Source: Demequina sp. TMPB413
GTDB taxonomy: Bacteria > Actinomycetota > Actinomycetes > Actinomycetales > Demequinaceae
NCBI RefSeq assembly: GCF_020447105.2
Contig: NZ_CP096184.1
Span: 992,001-1,056,000, forward strand
Length of the DNA: 64,000 bases
Direction of reading: 5' to 3'
The position numbers and the translations under genes are program-made. The notes beneath the pieces were generated by a model. It saw nothing but the letters and a program-made list of their open reading frames with translations, had not been told where the DNA came from and made no database searches. Of this stretch, positions 44,110 through 53,664 are shown one piece after another (within the stretch, counting starts at the first letter, position 1; each line of letters starts with the position of its first letter).

Positions 44110-44873
44110 GCTCCCATCCCTACTTCGATACGGACGGCGCCATCGTCGCGCTCGCCCACAGGGGCTTCTCTCGCGAGGGACTCGAGAACTCGATGGCAGC
44201 CTTTCAGGCGGCCGTCGACTTGGGTTACCGCTACGTTGAGACAGACGCCCATGGCACGGTGGACGGCGTTGCGGTCGCGCTTCACGACGCTTCGCTCGAC
44301 CGCACCACTGATGGCGCGGGGAAGGTGTCAGAGCTTCCGGTGAAGCGGGTCACGGCGGCGCTCATCGGCGGCAAGGAGCCAGTCCCGACGCTAGAAGAAC
44401 TCCTAGGCACCTGGCCCCAGCTGCGCGTCAACATCGACGTCAAGGCCGAGTCTGGCATCGTGCCCATTGCGGAAGCGATCGAGAGAACCAAGTCTCACGA
44501 CCGGGTGTGCCTCGCATCCTTCTCCACGGCAAGGCGGCGCGCCACCGCCGCCAGGCTCAGTCGCCCAGTCGCGACCTCTGCGGGCACGAGGGAGACTGCG
44601 GCGTTTGCTCTTGGCAGCGCAGCCCGCGCGAATGTGGCGGGAGCCCTCCGCGGCGTCGACGCTCTGCAGGTCCCTGTCACCGCCGGGCCTCTTCGGCTTG
44701 TCACTGCGAAAAGCGTGCGCGCGGCGCACGGTGCCGGAAAACACGTGCACGTGTGGACCATCAACGATCCGGAGCAGATGAACGCTCTTGTGGACCTTGG
44801 AGTCGACGGCATCGTGACGGATCGCGCCGATCTGCTCAAGGAAGTGCTGATGGCCAGAGGCAGGTGGGAGTGA
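44106..44873 (+). CDS. Glycerophosphodiester phosphodiesterase
   Basis: Hydrolyses glycerophosphodiesters to glycerol 3-phosphate and an alcohol. The metal and active-site motif is present: AHRGFSREGLENSMAAF (His18), VETDAHGTVDGVAVALHD, and the C-terminal VWTINDPEQM and GVDGIVTDR. No signal peptide, so it acts in the cytosol. ATG 44106 overlaps the hydrolase stop; 255 residues. Its stop overlaps the next GTG by four bases. Confidence 0.9.
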   Translation: MSSHPYFDTDGAIVALAHRGFSREGLENSMAAFQAAVDLGYRYVETDAHGTVDGVAVALHDASLDRTTDGAGKVSELPVKRVTAALIGGKEPVPTLEELLGTWPQLRVNIDVKAESGIVPIAEAIERTKSHDRVCLASFSTARRRATAARLSRPVATSAGTRETAAFALGSAARANVAGALRGVDALQVPVTAGPLRLVTAKSVRAAHGAGKHVHVWTINDPEQMNALVDLGVDGIVTDRADLLKEVLMARGRWE

Positions 44874-45667
44874 CGGATCAGCGCCTGCCCGTGATCGGCG
44901 TGAGCAGTTACCTCGAAAGAGCCGTGATGGGCGTCTTCGATGTGCAAGCGGTCTTCTTGCCGACGGCCTATATCGAGCCCATCCAGAAGGCCGGCGCTGT
45001 CATCGTGGTGCTTCCACCGCAGCGAGCGAACGATGGCGACGCGGACCTCGTGCTGGAGGGCCTCGACGGGCTGTGCCTCGCAGGCGGCTACGACGTCGAT
45101 CCCGCCACGTACGCCAGGCCGCCCCATCCGCAGACGGATGCGCCGCGGCGTGACAGGGACGCATGGGAGTTCGCGCTGATCGAGGCCGCTCAGAGCAGGA
45201 ACATGCCGTTGCTCGGGGTGTGTAGGGGGGCGCAGCTCCTCAACGTTGCGCGCGGAGGGACGCTCCACCAGCACGTGCCCGACGTCGTGGGCCATACCGG
45301 CTACCAGGGAAGCAACGGCGTCTTCGTCACGATGCCCATCACCGTCGTCCCCGACACCGTTCTCAGTCGCCTGCACCCTGCGCGCCGCGAAGTGCCCGTC
45401 TACCACCACCAGGCGATCGATCAGGTGGGTGCAGGCCTCACCATCTGCGCTTGGGGGGACGACGGCGTGGTCCAGGCCGTGGAAGATCCGGCGCTCGACT
45501 TCTGTGTGGCTACTCAGTGGCACCCCGAGCACGACGCAGGGTCGGCTCCCTTGTATGAGGGCTTCGTCGCAGCCGCGCGACTTTACGCCGCCAGGAGGCT
45601 TTCCCCTACAACGACCCGACGACCTGCTTCGCCGCCTCAAACGGCGTTCCGAAGCGGTGAGTCGTGA
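44870..45667 (+). CDS. Gamma-glutamyl-gamma-aminobutyrate hydrolase family (peptidase C26)
   Basis: Class I glutamine amidotransferase-like hydrolase related to PuuD, which cleaves gamma-glutamyl-GABA in putrescine breakdown. Cys118 in GVCRGAQLLNV and His218/Glu220 in WHPEHD form the triad. GTG 44870 is set by the GTGA overlap with GDPD; 265 residues. The last 62 bases overlap the end of putA on the other strand; the final 20 residues (rich in T, R, P) look like an extension into that overlap. Confidence 0.88.
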   Translation: MTDQRLPVIGVSSYLERAVMGVFDVQAVFLPTAYIEPIQKAGAVIVVLPPQRANDGDADLVLEGLDGLCLAGGYDVDPATYARPPHPQTDAPRRDRDAWEFALIEAAQSRNMPLLGVCRGAQLLNVARGGTLHQHVPDVVGHTGYQGSNGVFVTMPITVVPDTVLSRLHPARREVPVYHHQAIDQVGAGLTICAWGDDGVVQAVEDPALDFCVATQWHPEHDAGSAPLYEGFVAAARLYAARRLSPTTTRRPASPPQTAFRSGES

Positions 45668-48600
45668 TGGACACGGCCTGTTCCTTGAGGAACGGCATGA
45701 GTTCGAGCGCGGGACTACTCGTGACCCGTTGAGCGAAGACCGCCACCTCGCTCGTGCCGTGACCGTCGCGCTGCGCCGTTGCTACGAGCCGGATCCGGGC
45801 GCCCAGCCGCTGCCGTGCACGGCTCAAGCATTCCTCCCACGACTCCTCGAGGACCGCAATGCCCTCGGCCTTGAGGGCGTCGGCGAGGCCCTCCGGCACC
45901 GTCGAGGGGGCGGATAGCACGCCACTTCCACCGGCCCTGATGCGGGCCGCACACACCCTGATGAGTTCATCGACGGACCCAGAGCCGTCCCAATGGATGT
46001 CCGTGTTGGCGGGCGCGTACCGCAACACATTGGCTTCCGAGACGAGTCCCGTACGGTCGATCGCCTTGGAGAACTGGTCGTCCCAGGCTGCGGCATCGGC
46101 CGCGACAGCGGCCTGTACCCAGGAGGGCGCCTCGGCGTCCGTGAGGAACCTGCGAAGTCGGTCCTCGGTACTCAGGGAGGGGCCGCCGTTGATCGGTGCG
46201 GGAGCCCAGTCGGTGAGCGCGTGGAGATAGTGCGGCCCGCCAGCCTTGAAGGCGGGACCGACGATGGACCGCTTCCAGCCGCCGAATGGCTGGCGCTGGA
46301 CGATGGCACCCGTGATGCCGCGATTGACGTAGGCGTTCCCTGCCTCGACGCGTTCCAACCAGGTCGCGATCTCCGCTGTGTCCAGCGAGTGAATCCCCGC
46401 CGTGAGCCCAAAGTCGACGCCGTTTTGAAGTGCGATGGCCTCGTCAAGGGTCGCCGCCGTCATGATCCCGAGCACCGGACCAAAGCACTCGGTGAGGTGA
46501 AAGAATGAACCGGGCACGACGCCTTGCTTCAGGCCCGGCGTCCAAGCCTTCCCCGCATCGTCGATCGATTCGGGCTCCACGAGCCAGCTTTCTCCCTCGT
46601 CAAGACTCGTGAGAGCGCGCCTGAGCTTGCCTGCGACAGGCTCGATGACAGGCCCCATCTGAGTCTCGAGGTCCCACGCTGGGCCCGACGTCACTGACGT
46701 GACGGCGTCGCGAAGTTGGGTGAAGAAACGGCGCGACGTCGCGGCGGATCCCACCGCGATCACCAAAGAAGCAGCGGAACACTTCTGGCCCGCGTGGCCA
46801 AAGGCAGACGCGACGACGTCCCTGACAGCGAGGTCGAGGTCGGCGCTTGGCGTCACGATGATCGAGTTCTTTCCGCTCGTCTCCGCGAAGAGGCGAAGAT
46901 CGGGGCGCATGCCGAGGAACCGCTGCGCCGTCTCGTAGGCGCCCGTGAGGATGACCTGCTCGATGCGCTCGTCGGTGACAAGCCGCTCCCCCATCACGTC
47001 AGGGTCGATGTCGATGAGCCGGAGCACGTCGCGTGGAACGCCCGCATCCCACAGGGCCTGCGCGAGGACGGCGGCGCAGCGTCCCGACTGTTCGGCTGGC
47101 TTGAGAATGACCGCCGATCCAGCAGCGAGCGCCGCGAGGGTGGAGCCAGCAGGGATCGCGACAGGGAAGTTCCACGGCGGAGTCACGAGCGTGACGCGCC
47201 TTGGAACAGGGGTCGCACCTGGGGTCGCCCACAACTCAACGGAGCGCTCTGCGTAGTAGTAGGCGAAGTCGACCGCCTCTGACACCTCAGGATCGGCCTG
47301 CTCGAGGGTCTTACCAGCTTCGGACATCATCACTTCGATCAACTGGTCCCTGCGGGATTCCAGCGACTCCCCGGCGCGGCGGAGCACGGCGGCCCGATCG
47401 TGCGCTTCAAGAGACTGCCAGCCTGCGGCTCCGGCGTGCGCCGCCCCGATCTCCTCGTCGAGCCGCTGGCTTGAGTCGACCCTGGCGGCCCTCAGCACGG
47501 TGACTCCGAGCGTGGAGGCGGCGGCCCTCGCCGCGATCCCTCGCGCCCATTCCCTGTTCGCGGCCACGGCCGGGTCCGTATCTGGGGTGTTGGTGAAGAC
47601 GGCGCCGTTCGCGGGGACGTCCTCACGGGGCGCGGCACGGTGCGTCGACTCCGCCCGCTTGCTCGCGAGTTCCCAGGACTTCGCGAAGCGCGCGCGCTCC
47701 GCCTCGAAGGCGTCCGCGCCCGACTCGCCGTCCATGTCGTACAGCGACGACAGGAAGTTCTGCTTACTGGCCACCTCTTCGAGCCTGCGCACCAGGTAGG
47801 CCAAAGCGACGTCGAACTCCCGCGGATGGACTACCGGCGTGTAGAGCCGCAAGGCGCCCACGTCACGCGCCACCGCTCGGGCGACGTGCTCGGCCATTCC
47901 TAAGAGCATCTCGAAGTCGACCGCGTCAGTCACCCCTCGCTCCACGGCGGTCAGGTGGGCATGGGCGATGTCGAACAGATTGTGTCCGGCGATGCCGACG
48001 CGCACGGCGGCAACGCGCTCGGGATCCAGGGCGTAGTCGATCAGCCGCTTGTAGTGAGCGTCAGATTCCGCCTTGGAGTGCCACGTTGCAAGCGGCCAAC
48101 CGTGAATCTCCGCGTCGACGCGTTCCATCGACAGATTGGCACCTTTCACCAGTCTCACCTTGACGGGCGCGCCCCCGCGGGCAACGCGCTGCCCTGCCCA
48201 CTCCTGGAGACGCTTCATGGCGTCCATCGAGTCCGGCAAGTAGGCCTGAAGCACAATTCCGGCGGTGAGAGGCGCAAACTCGTCGTCATCGAGCACGGTG
48301 GTGAAGACCGCCATCGTGAGATCGAGGTCCTTGTACTCCTCCATGTCGAGATTGATAAACACGTCGCCTGCCTGCACCGCTTCCCTGAACACGGGCCTCA
48401 GCGTGTCGGCGATGCGCGCGACGTTGCGCTCGAATGCCCACGGGCTGTGCGGTGCCACGGCGGCAGACACTTTGAGGGAGACGTAGTCGACGTCGCTCCT
48501 CCTGATCAGTTCCGTCGTGCGCTCGAGGCGCCTAGCCGCTTCCTCCTGCCCGAGCACCGCCTCGCCCAGCAAGTTGATGTTGAGCCGATGTCCTTGGGCC

Positions 48601-49022
48601 CGCAACCGGCTGAGGGCTGGGCCCAATCGCCTGGGAGTGGCGTCGACGACGAGGTGGGAGACCATGCGGCGCACGACGCGCCGCGCTATCGTCACGACGA
48701 CACGCGGTACGAGTCGCGAGACCGCCGCGCCCAGCTTGAGCAGGGCGCGCTGGTAACCAGGCAGGAACTCACTTGCTCCGTACGCGATCGCTTGCAGGTT
48801 TCTGGCGGCCACCCGCTGGTCCTCTGGACGAATCACGCCATCGACAAACTGCGTGAGGAAGGGGAGCCCACCGTCCTGCCGGAGCAGGGACGCCAACAGC
48901 GACGCTGGCCCGCTCGTGGGATAGGCCCTAGAGGCCTCAAGCCAACGATGCACCAGCGCGGTCACGTCGTCAGTGGTGTGGCCGCTGTGCACCACGTGGT
49001 CGGCGTCGGGCGTCACGCGCAT
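45606..49022 (-). CDS. putA: Bifunctional proline dehydrogenase / P5C dehydrogenase
   Basis: Oxidises proline to glutamate in two steps on one 1138-residue chain. The N-terminal FAD-dependent proline dehydrogenase barrel (about 80-430) includes VKVRLVKGANLSMERVDAE and LYTPVV. The C-terminal aldehyde dehydrogenase (about 520-970) shows VTPPWNFPVAIPAG, FAETSGKN and catalytic Cys in GHAGQKCSAA. There is no N-terminal ribbon-helix-helix domain, so it should not autoregulate; the divergent LysR protein is the likely regulator. GAGAGGAG precedes the ATG. Confidence 0.95.
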   Translation of the reverse strand: MRVTPDADHVVHSGHTTDDVTALVHRWLEASRAYPTSGPASLLASLLRQDGGLPFLTQFVDGVIRPEDQRVAARNLQAIAYGASEFLPGYQRALLKLGAAVSRLVPRVVVTIARRVVRRMVSHLVVDATPRRLGPALSRLRAQGHRLNINLLGEAVLGQEEAARRLERTTELIRRSDVDYVSLKVSAAVAPHSPWAFERNVARIADTLRPVFREAVQAGDVFINLDMEEYKDLDLTMAVFTTVLDDDEFAPLTAGIVLQAYLPDSMDAMKRLQEWAGQRVARGGAPVKVRLVKGANLSMERVDAEIHGWPLATWHSKAESDAHYKRLIDYALDPERVAAVRVGIAGHNLFDIAHAHLTAVERGVTDAVDFEMLLGMAEHVARAVARDVGALRLYTPVVHPREFDVALAYLVRRLEEVASKQNFLSSLYDMDGESGADAFEAERARFAKSWELASKRAESTHRAAPREDVPANGAVFTNTPDTDPAVAANREWARGIAARAAASTLGVTVLRAARVDSSQRLDEEIGAAHAGAAGWQSLEAHDRAAVLRRAGESLESRRDQLIEVMMSEAGKTLEQADPEVSEAVDFAYYYAERSVELWATPGATPVPRRVTLVTPPWNFPVAIPAGSTLAALAAGSAVILKPAEQSGRCAAVLAQALWDAGVPRDVLRLIDIDPDVMGERLVTDERIEQVILTGAYETAQRFLGMRPDLRLFAETSGKNSIIVTPSADLDLAVRDVVASAFGHAGQKCSAASLVIAVGSAATSRRFFTQLRDAVTSVTSGPAWDLETQMGPVIEPVAGKLRRALTSLDEGESWLVEPESIDDAGKAWTPGLKQGVVPGSFFHLTECFGPVLGIMTAATLDEAIALQNGVDFGLTAGIHSLDTAEIATWLERVEAGNAYVNRGITGAIVQRQPFGGWKRSIVGPAFKAGGPHYLHALTDWAPAPINGGPSLSTEDRLRRFLTDAEAPSWVQAAVAADAAAWDDQFSKAIDRTGLVSEANVLRYAPANTDIHWDGSGSVDELIRVCAARIRAGGSGVLSAPSTVPEGLADALKAEGIAVLEESWEECLSRARQRLGARIRLVATAQRDGHGTSEVAVFAQRVTSSPALELMPFLKEQAVSITTHRFGTPFEAAKQVVGSL

Positions 49023-49123
49023 TCTGGCTCCTCTCGTGCCTTGGGGACAGTGTGCGCCTCGCAGACCATACGCACCAGTTCACGTTTCTGGTGACAACAG
49101 TGAAGTACTGCTTAACTGTAGGA

Positions 49124-50047
49124 ATGCTTGAACTTAACGGACTGGCCATGCTGAGGGAGTTCGCTGCCAGGGGCACGCTCGCTGCGACCGCCTCGGCCAT
49201 GGGCTACTCGGCGTCTGCCGTATCCCAACAGCTCGCAGCACTTGAGCGCGAGGCAGGCGTCGCCCTCACGGTCCGATCAGGGCGCCGCTTGCGGCTGACG
49301 CCTGCAGGAGAGCGGCTCGTCGTCCACGCCGACGCGGTGCTTGCGCGGCTGGAGGAGGCGCAGGTTGACCTTCGCCAGCACCATCACGCCCTGCGCGGCA
49401 CCGTGAAACTCGCCGTATTCCAGTCCGCAGCGCTCGCGCTCGTCCCACCGGCCCTCAGGTCGCTCGCGACCACTCATCCTGAGTTGCGCGTCATGGTCAC
49501 GCAATCGGAGCCGGGTGCGGCACTCGCAGATACCTGGGCTCGAGATTTCGACGTGGTGGTTGCCGAGGAGTACCCGCATCACTCCGCCCCGCACTACCCA
49601 GAGGTCGACAGGCGCCCGCTGGTGGTCGACGAGATCCGCCTGTGCGTTGGCGGGCCTTGGGCGGATGCAACCACCCTGCCCGCGGTGTCGGACGCCACCT
49701 GGGTGATGGAGCCGAAAGGCACCGCCACGCGCCACTTTGCCGAACAAGCGTGCAGGACAGCAGGCTTTGAGCCCGACGTACGCTTTGAAACGGCCGACCT
49801 TCAGGCGCACGTGCGCTTCATCGAGTCGGGACTTGCCGTCGGCCTCCTACCCGGTCTCATGTGGGGAAGAGGCGACCTGACAGCTTTTGCCAGGCCGCTC
49901 GATCCTCCCGCTCATCGCACGGTGTTCACGGCGACCCGGCGATCTTCTCGGCACGATGCGGCGATCGGCGCCGTGATCGCTGCCCTCGAGCGCGCTGCGC
50001 AGGACCTCAAGACGTTGGCGGGAACTTCTCCCCTTAGCGACCTGTAG
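49124..50047 (+). CDS. LysR-family regulator divergent from putA
   Basis: Typical LysR protein of 307 residues: N-terminal helix-turn-helix (LNGLAMLREFAARGTLAATA, YSASAVSQQLAALER), then a substrate-binding domain. ATG 49124 is chosen because the helix-turn-helix starts directly after it; upstream codons lie in the control region. The 101 bases to putA hold ACAGT...ACTGT and CAGT...ACTG dyads (49097-49119), possible binding sites. A role in proline use is inferred from position. Confidence 0.88.
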   Translation: MLELNGLAMLREFAARGTLAATASAMGYSASAVSQQLAALEREAGVALTVRSGRRLRLTPAGERLVVHADAVLARLEEAQVDLRQHHHALRGTVKLAVFQSAALALVPPALRSLATTHPELRVMVTQSEPGAALADTWARDFDVVVAEEYPHHSAPHYPEVDRRPLVVDEIRLCVGGPWADATTLPAVSDATWVMEPKGTATRHFAEQACRTAGFEPDVRFETADLQAHVRFIESGLAVGLLPGLMWGRGDLTAFARPLDPPAHRTVFTATRRSSRHDAAIGAVIAALERAAQDLKTLAGTSPLSDL

Positions 50048-50092
50048 ACCTCGATGCCCCTAGCGCGAGCACGTCGGCCGCCAGGCCTTAGG

Positions 50093-50098
50093 TAGGCT
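50093..50098 (+). promoter_or_regulatory. Candidate leaderless -10 (TAGGCT) for the zinc-ribbon SDR
   Basis: TAGGCT ends seven bases before GTG 50106, with no ribosome binding site between. Confidence 0.5.
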
Positions 50099-50105
50099 CC
50101 TACGC

Positions 50106-51677
50106 GTGTCAGAACCCCCCGCCTCTCCCCCGGGCTCCACCGGCGGCATCGACCCGGATGACTTGGCCGTCGCCTTGAGGGTCCTGGGCCAGCTCCACGA
50201 GGTCGGTGAGGACCACCCCGACTTCGTGGCGGTGCGTCACGCGACGTCTCGTATGGTCAAGGCCGTTAAGCAGACCAGGCGGCGCGACAAGCGCGCGGCC
50301 ATCGCCCAGGCGGACGGCGCGGTCGTGGCCGCCACCGCAACGGGCGCCCCCGACAGGATCGACGACGAGACACGCGGGCTGACGCTCACGGCGAGCGTCT
50401 CGGCGGCGATCGCCGGCACCTTTGTCAAGCCTCGCCCCTGCTACATCTGCAAGCAGAAGTACTCGGTGGTCGACGCCTTCTATCACCAGCTCTGCCCCGA
50501 CTGCGCCGCCCTAAGCCACGCGAAGAGACACGCGCGCACAGACCTCACGGGCAAGCGCGCGCTGCTCACAGGAGGACGCGCAAAGATCGGCATGCATATC
50601 GCGTTGCGGTTGCTGCGCGACGGGGCTCACACGACCATCACGACTCGCTTTCCGCACGACGCGGTGCGACGATTCGCGGCGATGGACGATGCCGCTTCGT
50701 GGCTGCACCGGCTCACGGTGGTCGGAATCGACTTGCGCGACCCTTCCCAAGTGGTCGCGCTCGCAAAGACCGTTGCTGGCGAAGGCCCGCTCGACATTCT
50801 CATCAACAACGCGGCCCAGACGGTCCGCCGCTCCCCCGACGCCTACGCGCCGCTCGCCGACGCCGAGTCCGTACCGATCCCGCCGGGCCTGTGGGAAGAG
50901 GGCAGGGGGCCGCGCATGGTGACCCTTGGCCGCACCGCCGACCAGCACCCGCACGCGCTGCAGTCCTCGGTCGAGACTCACCCGTTGTTGGCCTCGGCCC
51001 ACACCGCCGAGATGGGTACGCCCTCCCCTACGCCAACGCCGCACGCCAGCACCGTCGCGGGGATCAACGCCCAACGTCTCACCGACTTGGCTCTCGCACC
51101 CGGCTCATCATCACTCGCAAAGCTGGCGGACGGCAGCGCGATCGACGCCGGTGGGCTGATCCCCGACCTTCACGACACCAACTCGTGGGTCCAAGCCGTT
51201 GGCGACGTTGACGCCCTCGAACTGCTCGAGGTCCAGCTGTGTAACTCGACCGCGCCCTTCATCCTGATCAATCACCTGAGGGCCAATCTGGCAGCCGCCG
51301 CCTCGTCTGCCGCCAACGAGAACGGTCGTGCCTACGTCGTCAACGTCTCGGCGATGGAGGGTGTGTTCAGCCGCGGGTACAAGGGGCCGGGGCACCCGCA
51401 CACCAATATGGCGAAGGCCGCCGTGAACATGCTCACGAGGACGAGCGCCCGGGAGATGTTCGAGGCGGACCGCATCCTCATGACCAGCGTGGACACCGGC
51501 TGGATCACCGACGAGCGCCCTCATCCCACCAAGGTGCGCTTGGCAGAAGAGGGCTTCCACGCCCCGCTGGATCTCGTCGATGGCGCCGCACGGGTCTACG
51601 ACCCCATCGTGCGCGGCGAGGCAGGCGAGGACCTCTACGGCGTCTTCCTCAAGGATTACGCTCCGTCAGGCTGGTGA
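50106..51677 (+). CDS. Large SDR-fold protein with an N-terminal zinc ribbon and no catalytic tyrosine
   Basis: The 523 residues combine a helical charged N-terminus, a zinc ribbon (Cys112-x2-Cys115 and Cys130-x2-Cys133) and a Rossmann SDR domain (LLTGGRAKIGMHIALRLL near 154; ILINNAAQTVRRSP). The SDR core is interrupted by an insert of about 120 residues (roughly 245-365). Ser415 is in place, but the Tyr-x3-Lys motif reads T433-N-M-A-K437, so ordinary dehydrogenase chemistry is unlikely unless Tyr425 (RGYKG) substitutes. I do not know its function. Its end overlaps the acyl-CoA dehydrogenase gene by 22 bases. Confidence 0.8.
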   Translation: MSEPPASPPGSTGGIDPDDLAVALRVLGQLHEVGEDHPDFVAVRHATSRMVKAVKQTRRRDKRAAIAQADGAVVAATATGAPDRIDDETRGLTLTASVSAAIAGTFVKPRPCYICKQKYSVVDAFYHQLCPDCAALSHAKRHARTDLTGKRALLTGGRAKIGMHIALRLLRDGAHTTITTRFPHDAVRRFAAMDDAASWLHRLTVVGIDLRDPSQVVALAKTVAGEGPLDILINNAAQTVRRSPDAYAPLADAESVPIPPGLWEEGRGPRMVTLGRTADQHPHALQSSVETHPLLASAHTAEMGTPSPTPTPHASTVAGINAQRLTDLALAPGSSSLAKLADGSAIDAGGLIPDLHDTNSWVQAVGDVDALELLEVQLCNSTAPFILINHLRANLAAAASSAANENGRAYVVNVSAMEGVFSRGYKGPGHPHTNMAKAAVNMLTRTSAREMFEADRILMTSVDTGWITDERPHPTKVRLAEEGFHAPLDLVDGAARVYDPIVRGEAGEDLYGVFLKDYAPSGW

Positions 51678-53629
51678 GCAGTAGCCTCCACGAGAGGCGC
51701 CGAAAGCCATGATGACGGCACTCCCATGCCCTCGACGAGCGCGAGTGAATGGGGCCGCAATTGACCGCACAGCGCATCGATCTGGTCGCCCAAGGCCTTC
51801 GACCTCGACGCGCTGATCCGATGGTGTTCAAGGAACCATGCGCGGTCGCCGTGAATGCTGTGGAGCGCATAGAGGCCACAGAGATTCTCCAGGACCTCCT
51901 TGGCGGCGTCGTCCTCGCACTGTGAGACGGCCTCCACGAAGGCGGCGAGCGTCACCTGCTCCATGTGCGCCCGCGCCACAAACTGCACGTGTGGTCCCAG
52001 TCGGTTGAAGGCCTCGAAGCCGTCGCCAGAGTCCTTGCGCGCCGCCCGCATCCGTCGAGCGAGCGACTCGAGCGAGTGGCGGGCCCTTTCCTCGAACATC
52101 AGCGCGTGCCATGCCTTGTCAACCACCGCCGTCTCTTCAGGCCGCCTCCTCACGGAGTTCGCCAACCGCTCGAAGGCAAGGTTCGCGGCGGTGCGCTCAA
52201 GCAGGGTCTCCCCCACCACCCTCGTGGTCTGCTGGACAACACCGGTGCGGTCCAGCGCGCTCCACTCCTGCGCGTAGTTGGTGAGCAGCCCCTTGGCGAC
52301 CAACTGCATGAGCACCGTGTTGTCGCCCTCAAAGGTCGCAAAGATGTCGATGTCCTGGCGCAGTCCCGTGAGCCTATTCTCGCTCATGTAGCCGGCGCCA
52401 CCGCAGGCCTCACGCGCCTCCTGGACCGCGTCGTTGGCAAACCAGGTGGTCATGGCCTTCAGTCCTGCGGCACGGGTCTCGAGCTCGCGCTGGTCCCTCT
52501 CGGTGTGTTCGCCTTGTCCCTGAACGTGCACGAGCGCCGCGGTCAGGTCGTTCTGTGCGAAGCCGAGCGCGTATGCCTTGGCAACCTTGGGAAGCAGCCG
52601 ACGCTGGTAAGTCACGTAGTCGAGGAGCAACACCCCATCGGGTCGGCCAGCAGCAGGAAACTGGCGCCGGTTCATGCCGTGGCGCATGGCTATTGACAGG
52701 CCCCGACGCGCCCCGATCCCGCCCGCGGCCGCGATACACACCCTGCCACGCACGAGAGTGCCAAGCATGGTGAAGAACCTCTTGTTCTGGTCAGCGATGG
52801 CGGACCGATAGGTTCCCGTCTCGTCCACCCCGCCATAGCGGTCGAGGAGCATGCGCCTGGGCACCCTCACGTGATCGAACAAGATCGTGCCGTTGTCCAC
52901 GCCCAAGAGGCCACCCTTGTGGCCCTGATCGCCGGTGGTCACGCCAGGGAGGTCGTGACCATCCTCGTCGCGAATGGGCACCAGGATCGTGTGGACCCCG
53001 TGACATACGCCGTCAACGGTCAGTTGGCCGAACACCGCTGCCATCGTGCCGTCGGCCGCAGCGTTGCCTATGTAGGCCTTGGCCGCGGAAGGCTTGGGCG
53101 AGTTCACGATGAACTCGTCGCTATCGCGGTCGTACACGATCTCCGTCTCAATGCTCGCCACATCGGAACCGTGACCCAACTCGGTCATGGCGAAGCCGCC
53201 CAACAGTTTCATCGACGTAATGTCCGGCAAGAAGGTGTCATGGTGCCAAGCCGTTCCGAGATTGGTCACCGCTCCCCCGAACAGCCCGAATTGCACGCCC
53301 GATTTGATGGTCACCGACATGTCTCCATGAGCGAGCATTTCGAAAGTCACCACCGCCGCGAGCGGATCGGCCGCTGCCCCTGCGCGCTGTGGAACTCCTG
53401 CGGAACCGAAACCAGAGGCCGAGAGCTCGTGGAGCCGCGCAAGGGTCCATTGCCGGGCGGTCGCCATGTCGAGCCCCGGTTTCATGTGCATGTTGGCAGC
53501 AGGGAATGCGCTCCGTGCCGCGGCCCGCTCCTCAGCGAAGTCGCCGTCGAGCGCGCGGCGCAACGCGGCGCCAAGGGTGGTGAGCTGCTCTGCGTTGTCG
53601 AGCTCCGTGGTTTCGTCGGTCAACGTCAT
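51656..53629 (-). CDS. Acyl-CoA dehydrogenase/oxidase family protein
   Basis: FAD-dependent oxidation of acyl-CoA, first step of beta-oxidation. The 657-residue length and EACGGAGYMSENRLTGLRQD followed by DIDIFATFEGDNTVL resemble acyl-CoA oxidases; FAMTELGHGSDV is the FAD-binding strand. GGAGGAACAACA precedes the ATG. It lies 35 bases downstream of tetR on the same strand and across from the thiolase, an arrangement like fadE5/fadA2 in mycobacteria, though the protein is longer than FadE5. Confidence 0.87.
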   Translation of the reverse strand: MTLTDETTELDNAEQLTTLGAALRRALDGDFAEERAAARSAFPAANMHMKPGLDMATARQWTLARLHELSASGFGSAGVPQRAGAAADPLAAVVTFEMLAHGDMSVTIKSGVQFGLFGGAVTNLGTAWHHDTFLPDITSMKLLGGFAMTELGHGSDVASIETEIVYDRDSDEFIVNSPKPSAAKAYIGNAAADGTMAAVFGQLTVDGVCHGVHTILVPIRDEDGHDLPGVTTGDQGHKGGLLGVDNGTILFDHVRVPRRMLLDRYGGVDETGTYRSAIADQNKRFFTMLGTLVRGRVCIAAAGGIGARRGLSIAMRHGMNRRQFPAAGRPDGVLLLDYVTYQRRLLPKVAKAYALGFAQNDLTAALVHVQGQGEHTERDQRELETRAAGLKAMTTWFANDAVQEAREACGGAGYMSENRLTGLRQDIDIFATFEGDNTVLMQLVAKGLLTNYAQEWSALDRTGVVQQTTRVVGETLLERTAANLAFERLANSVRRRPEETAVVDKAWHALMFEERARHSLESLARRMRAARKDSGDGFEAFNRLGPHVQFVARAHMEQVTLAAFVEAVSQCEDDAAKEVLENLCGLYALHSIHGDRAWFLEHHRISASRSKALGDQIDALCGQLRPHSLALVEGMGVPSSWLSAPLVEATAHQPDGA

Positions 53630-53664
53630 TGTTGTTCCTCCGGTGTGTGAGGTTGAGGTGCTGG

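Noticed and set aside
44495..45640. 381-residue minus-strand frame opposite GDPD and the peptidase C26 gene
   Set aside because: Covers two genes with clear catalytic motifs; no domain or start signal of its own.
47955..49094. 379-residue plus-strand frame opposite putA
   Set aside because: Antisense to the proline dehydrogenase domain; composition is typical of a shadow frame and it runs into the LysR promoter.
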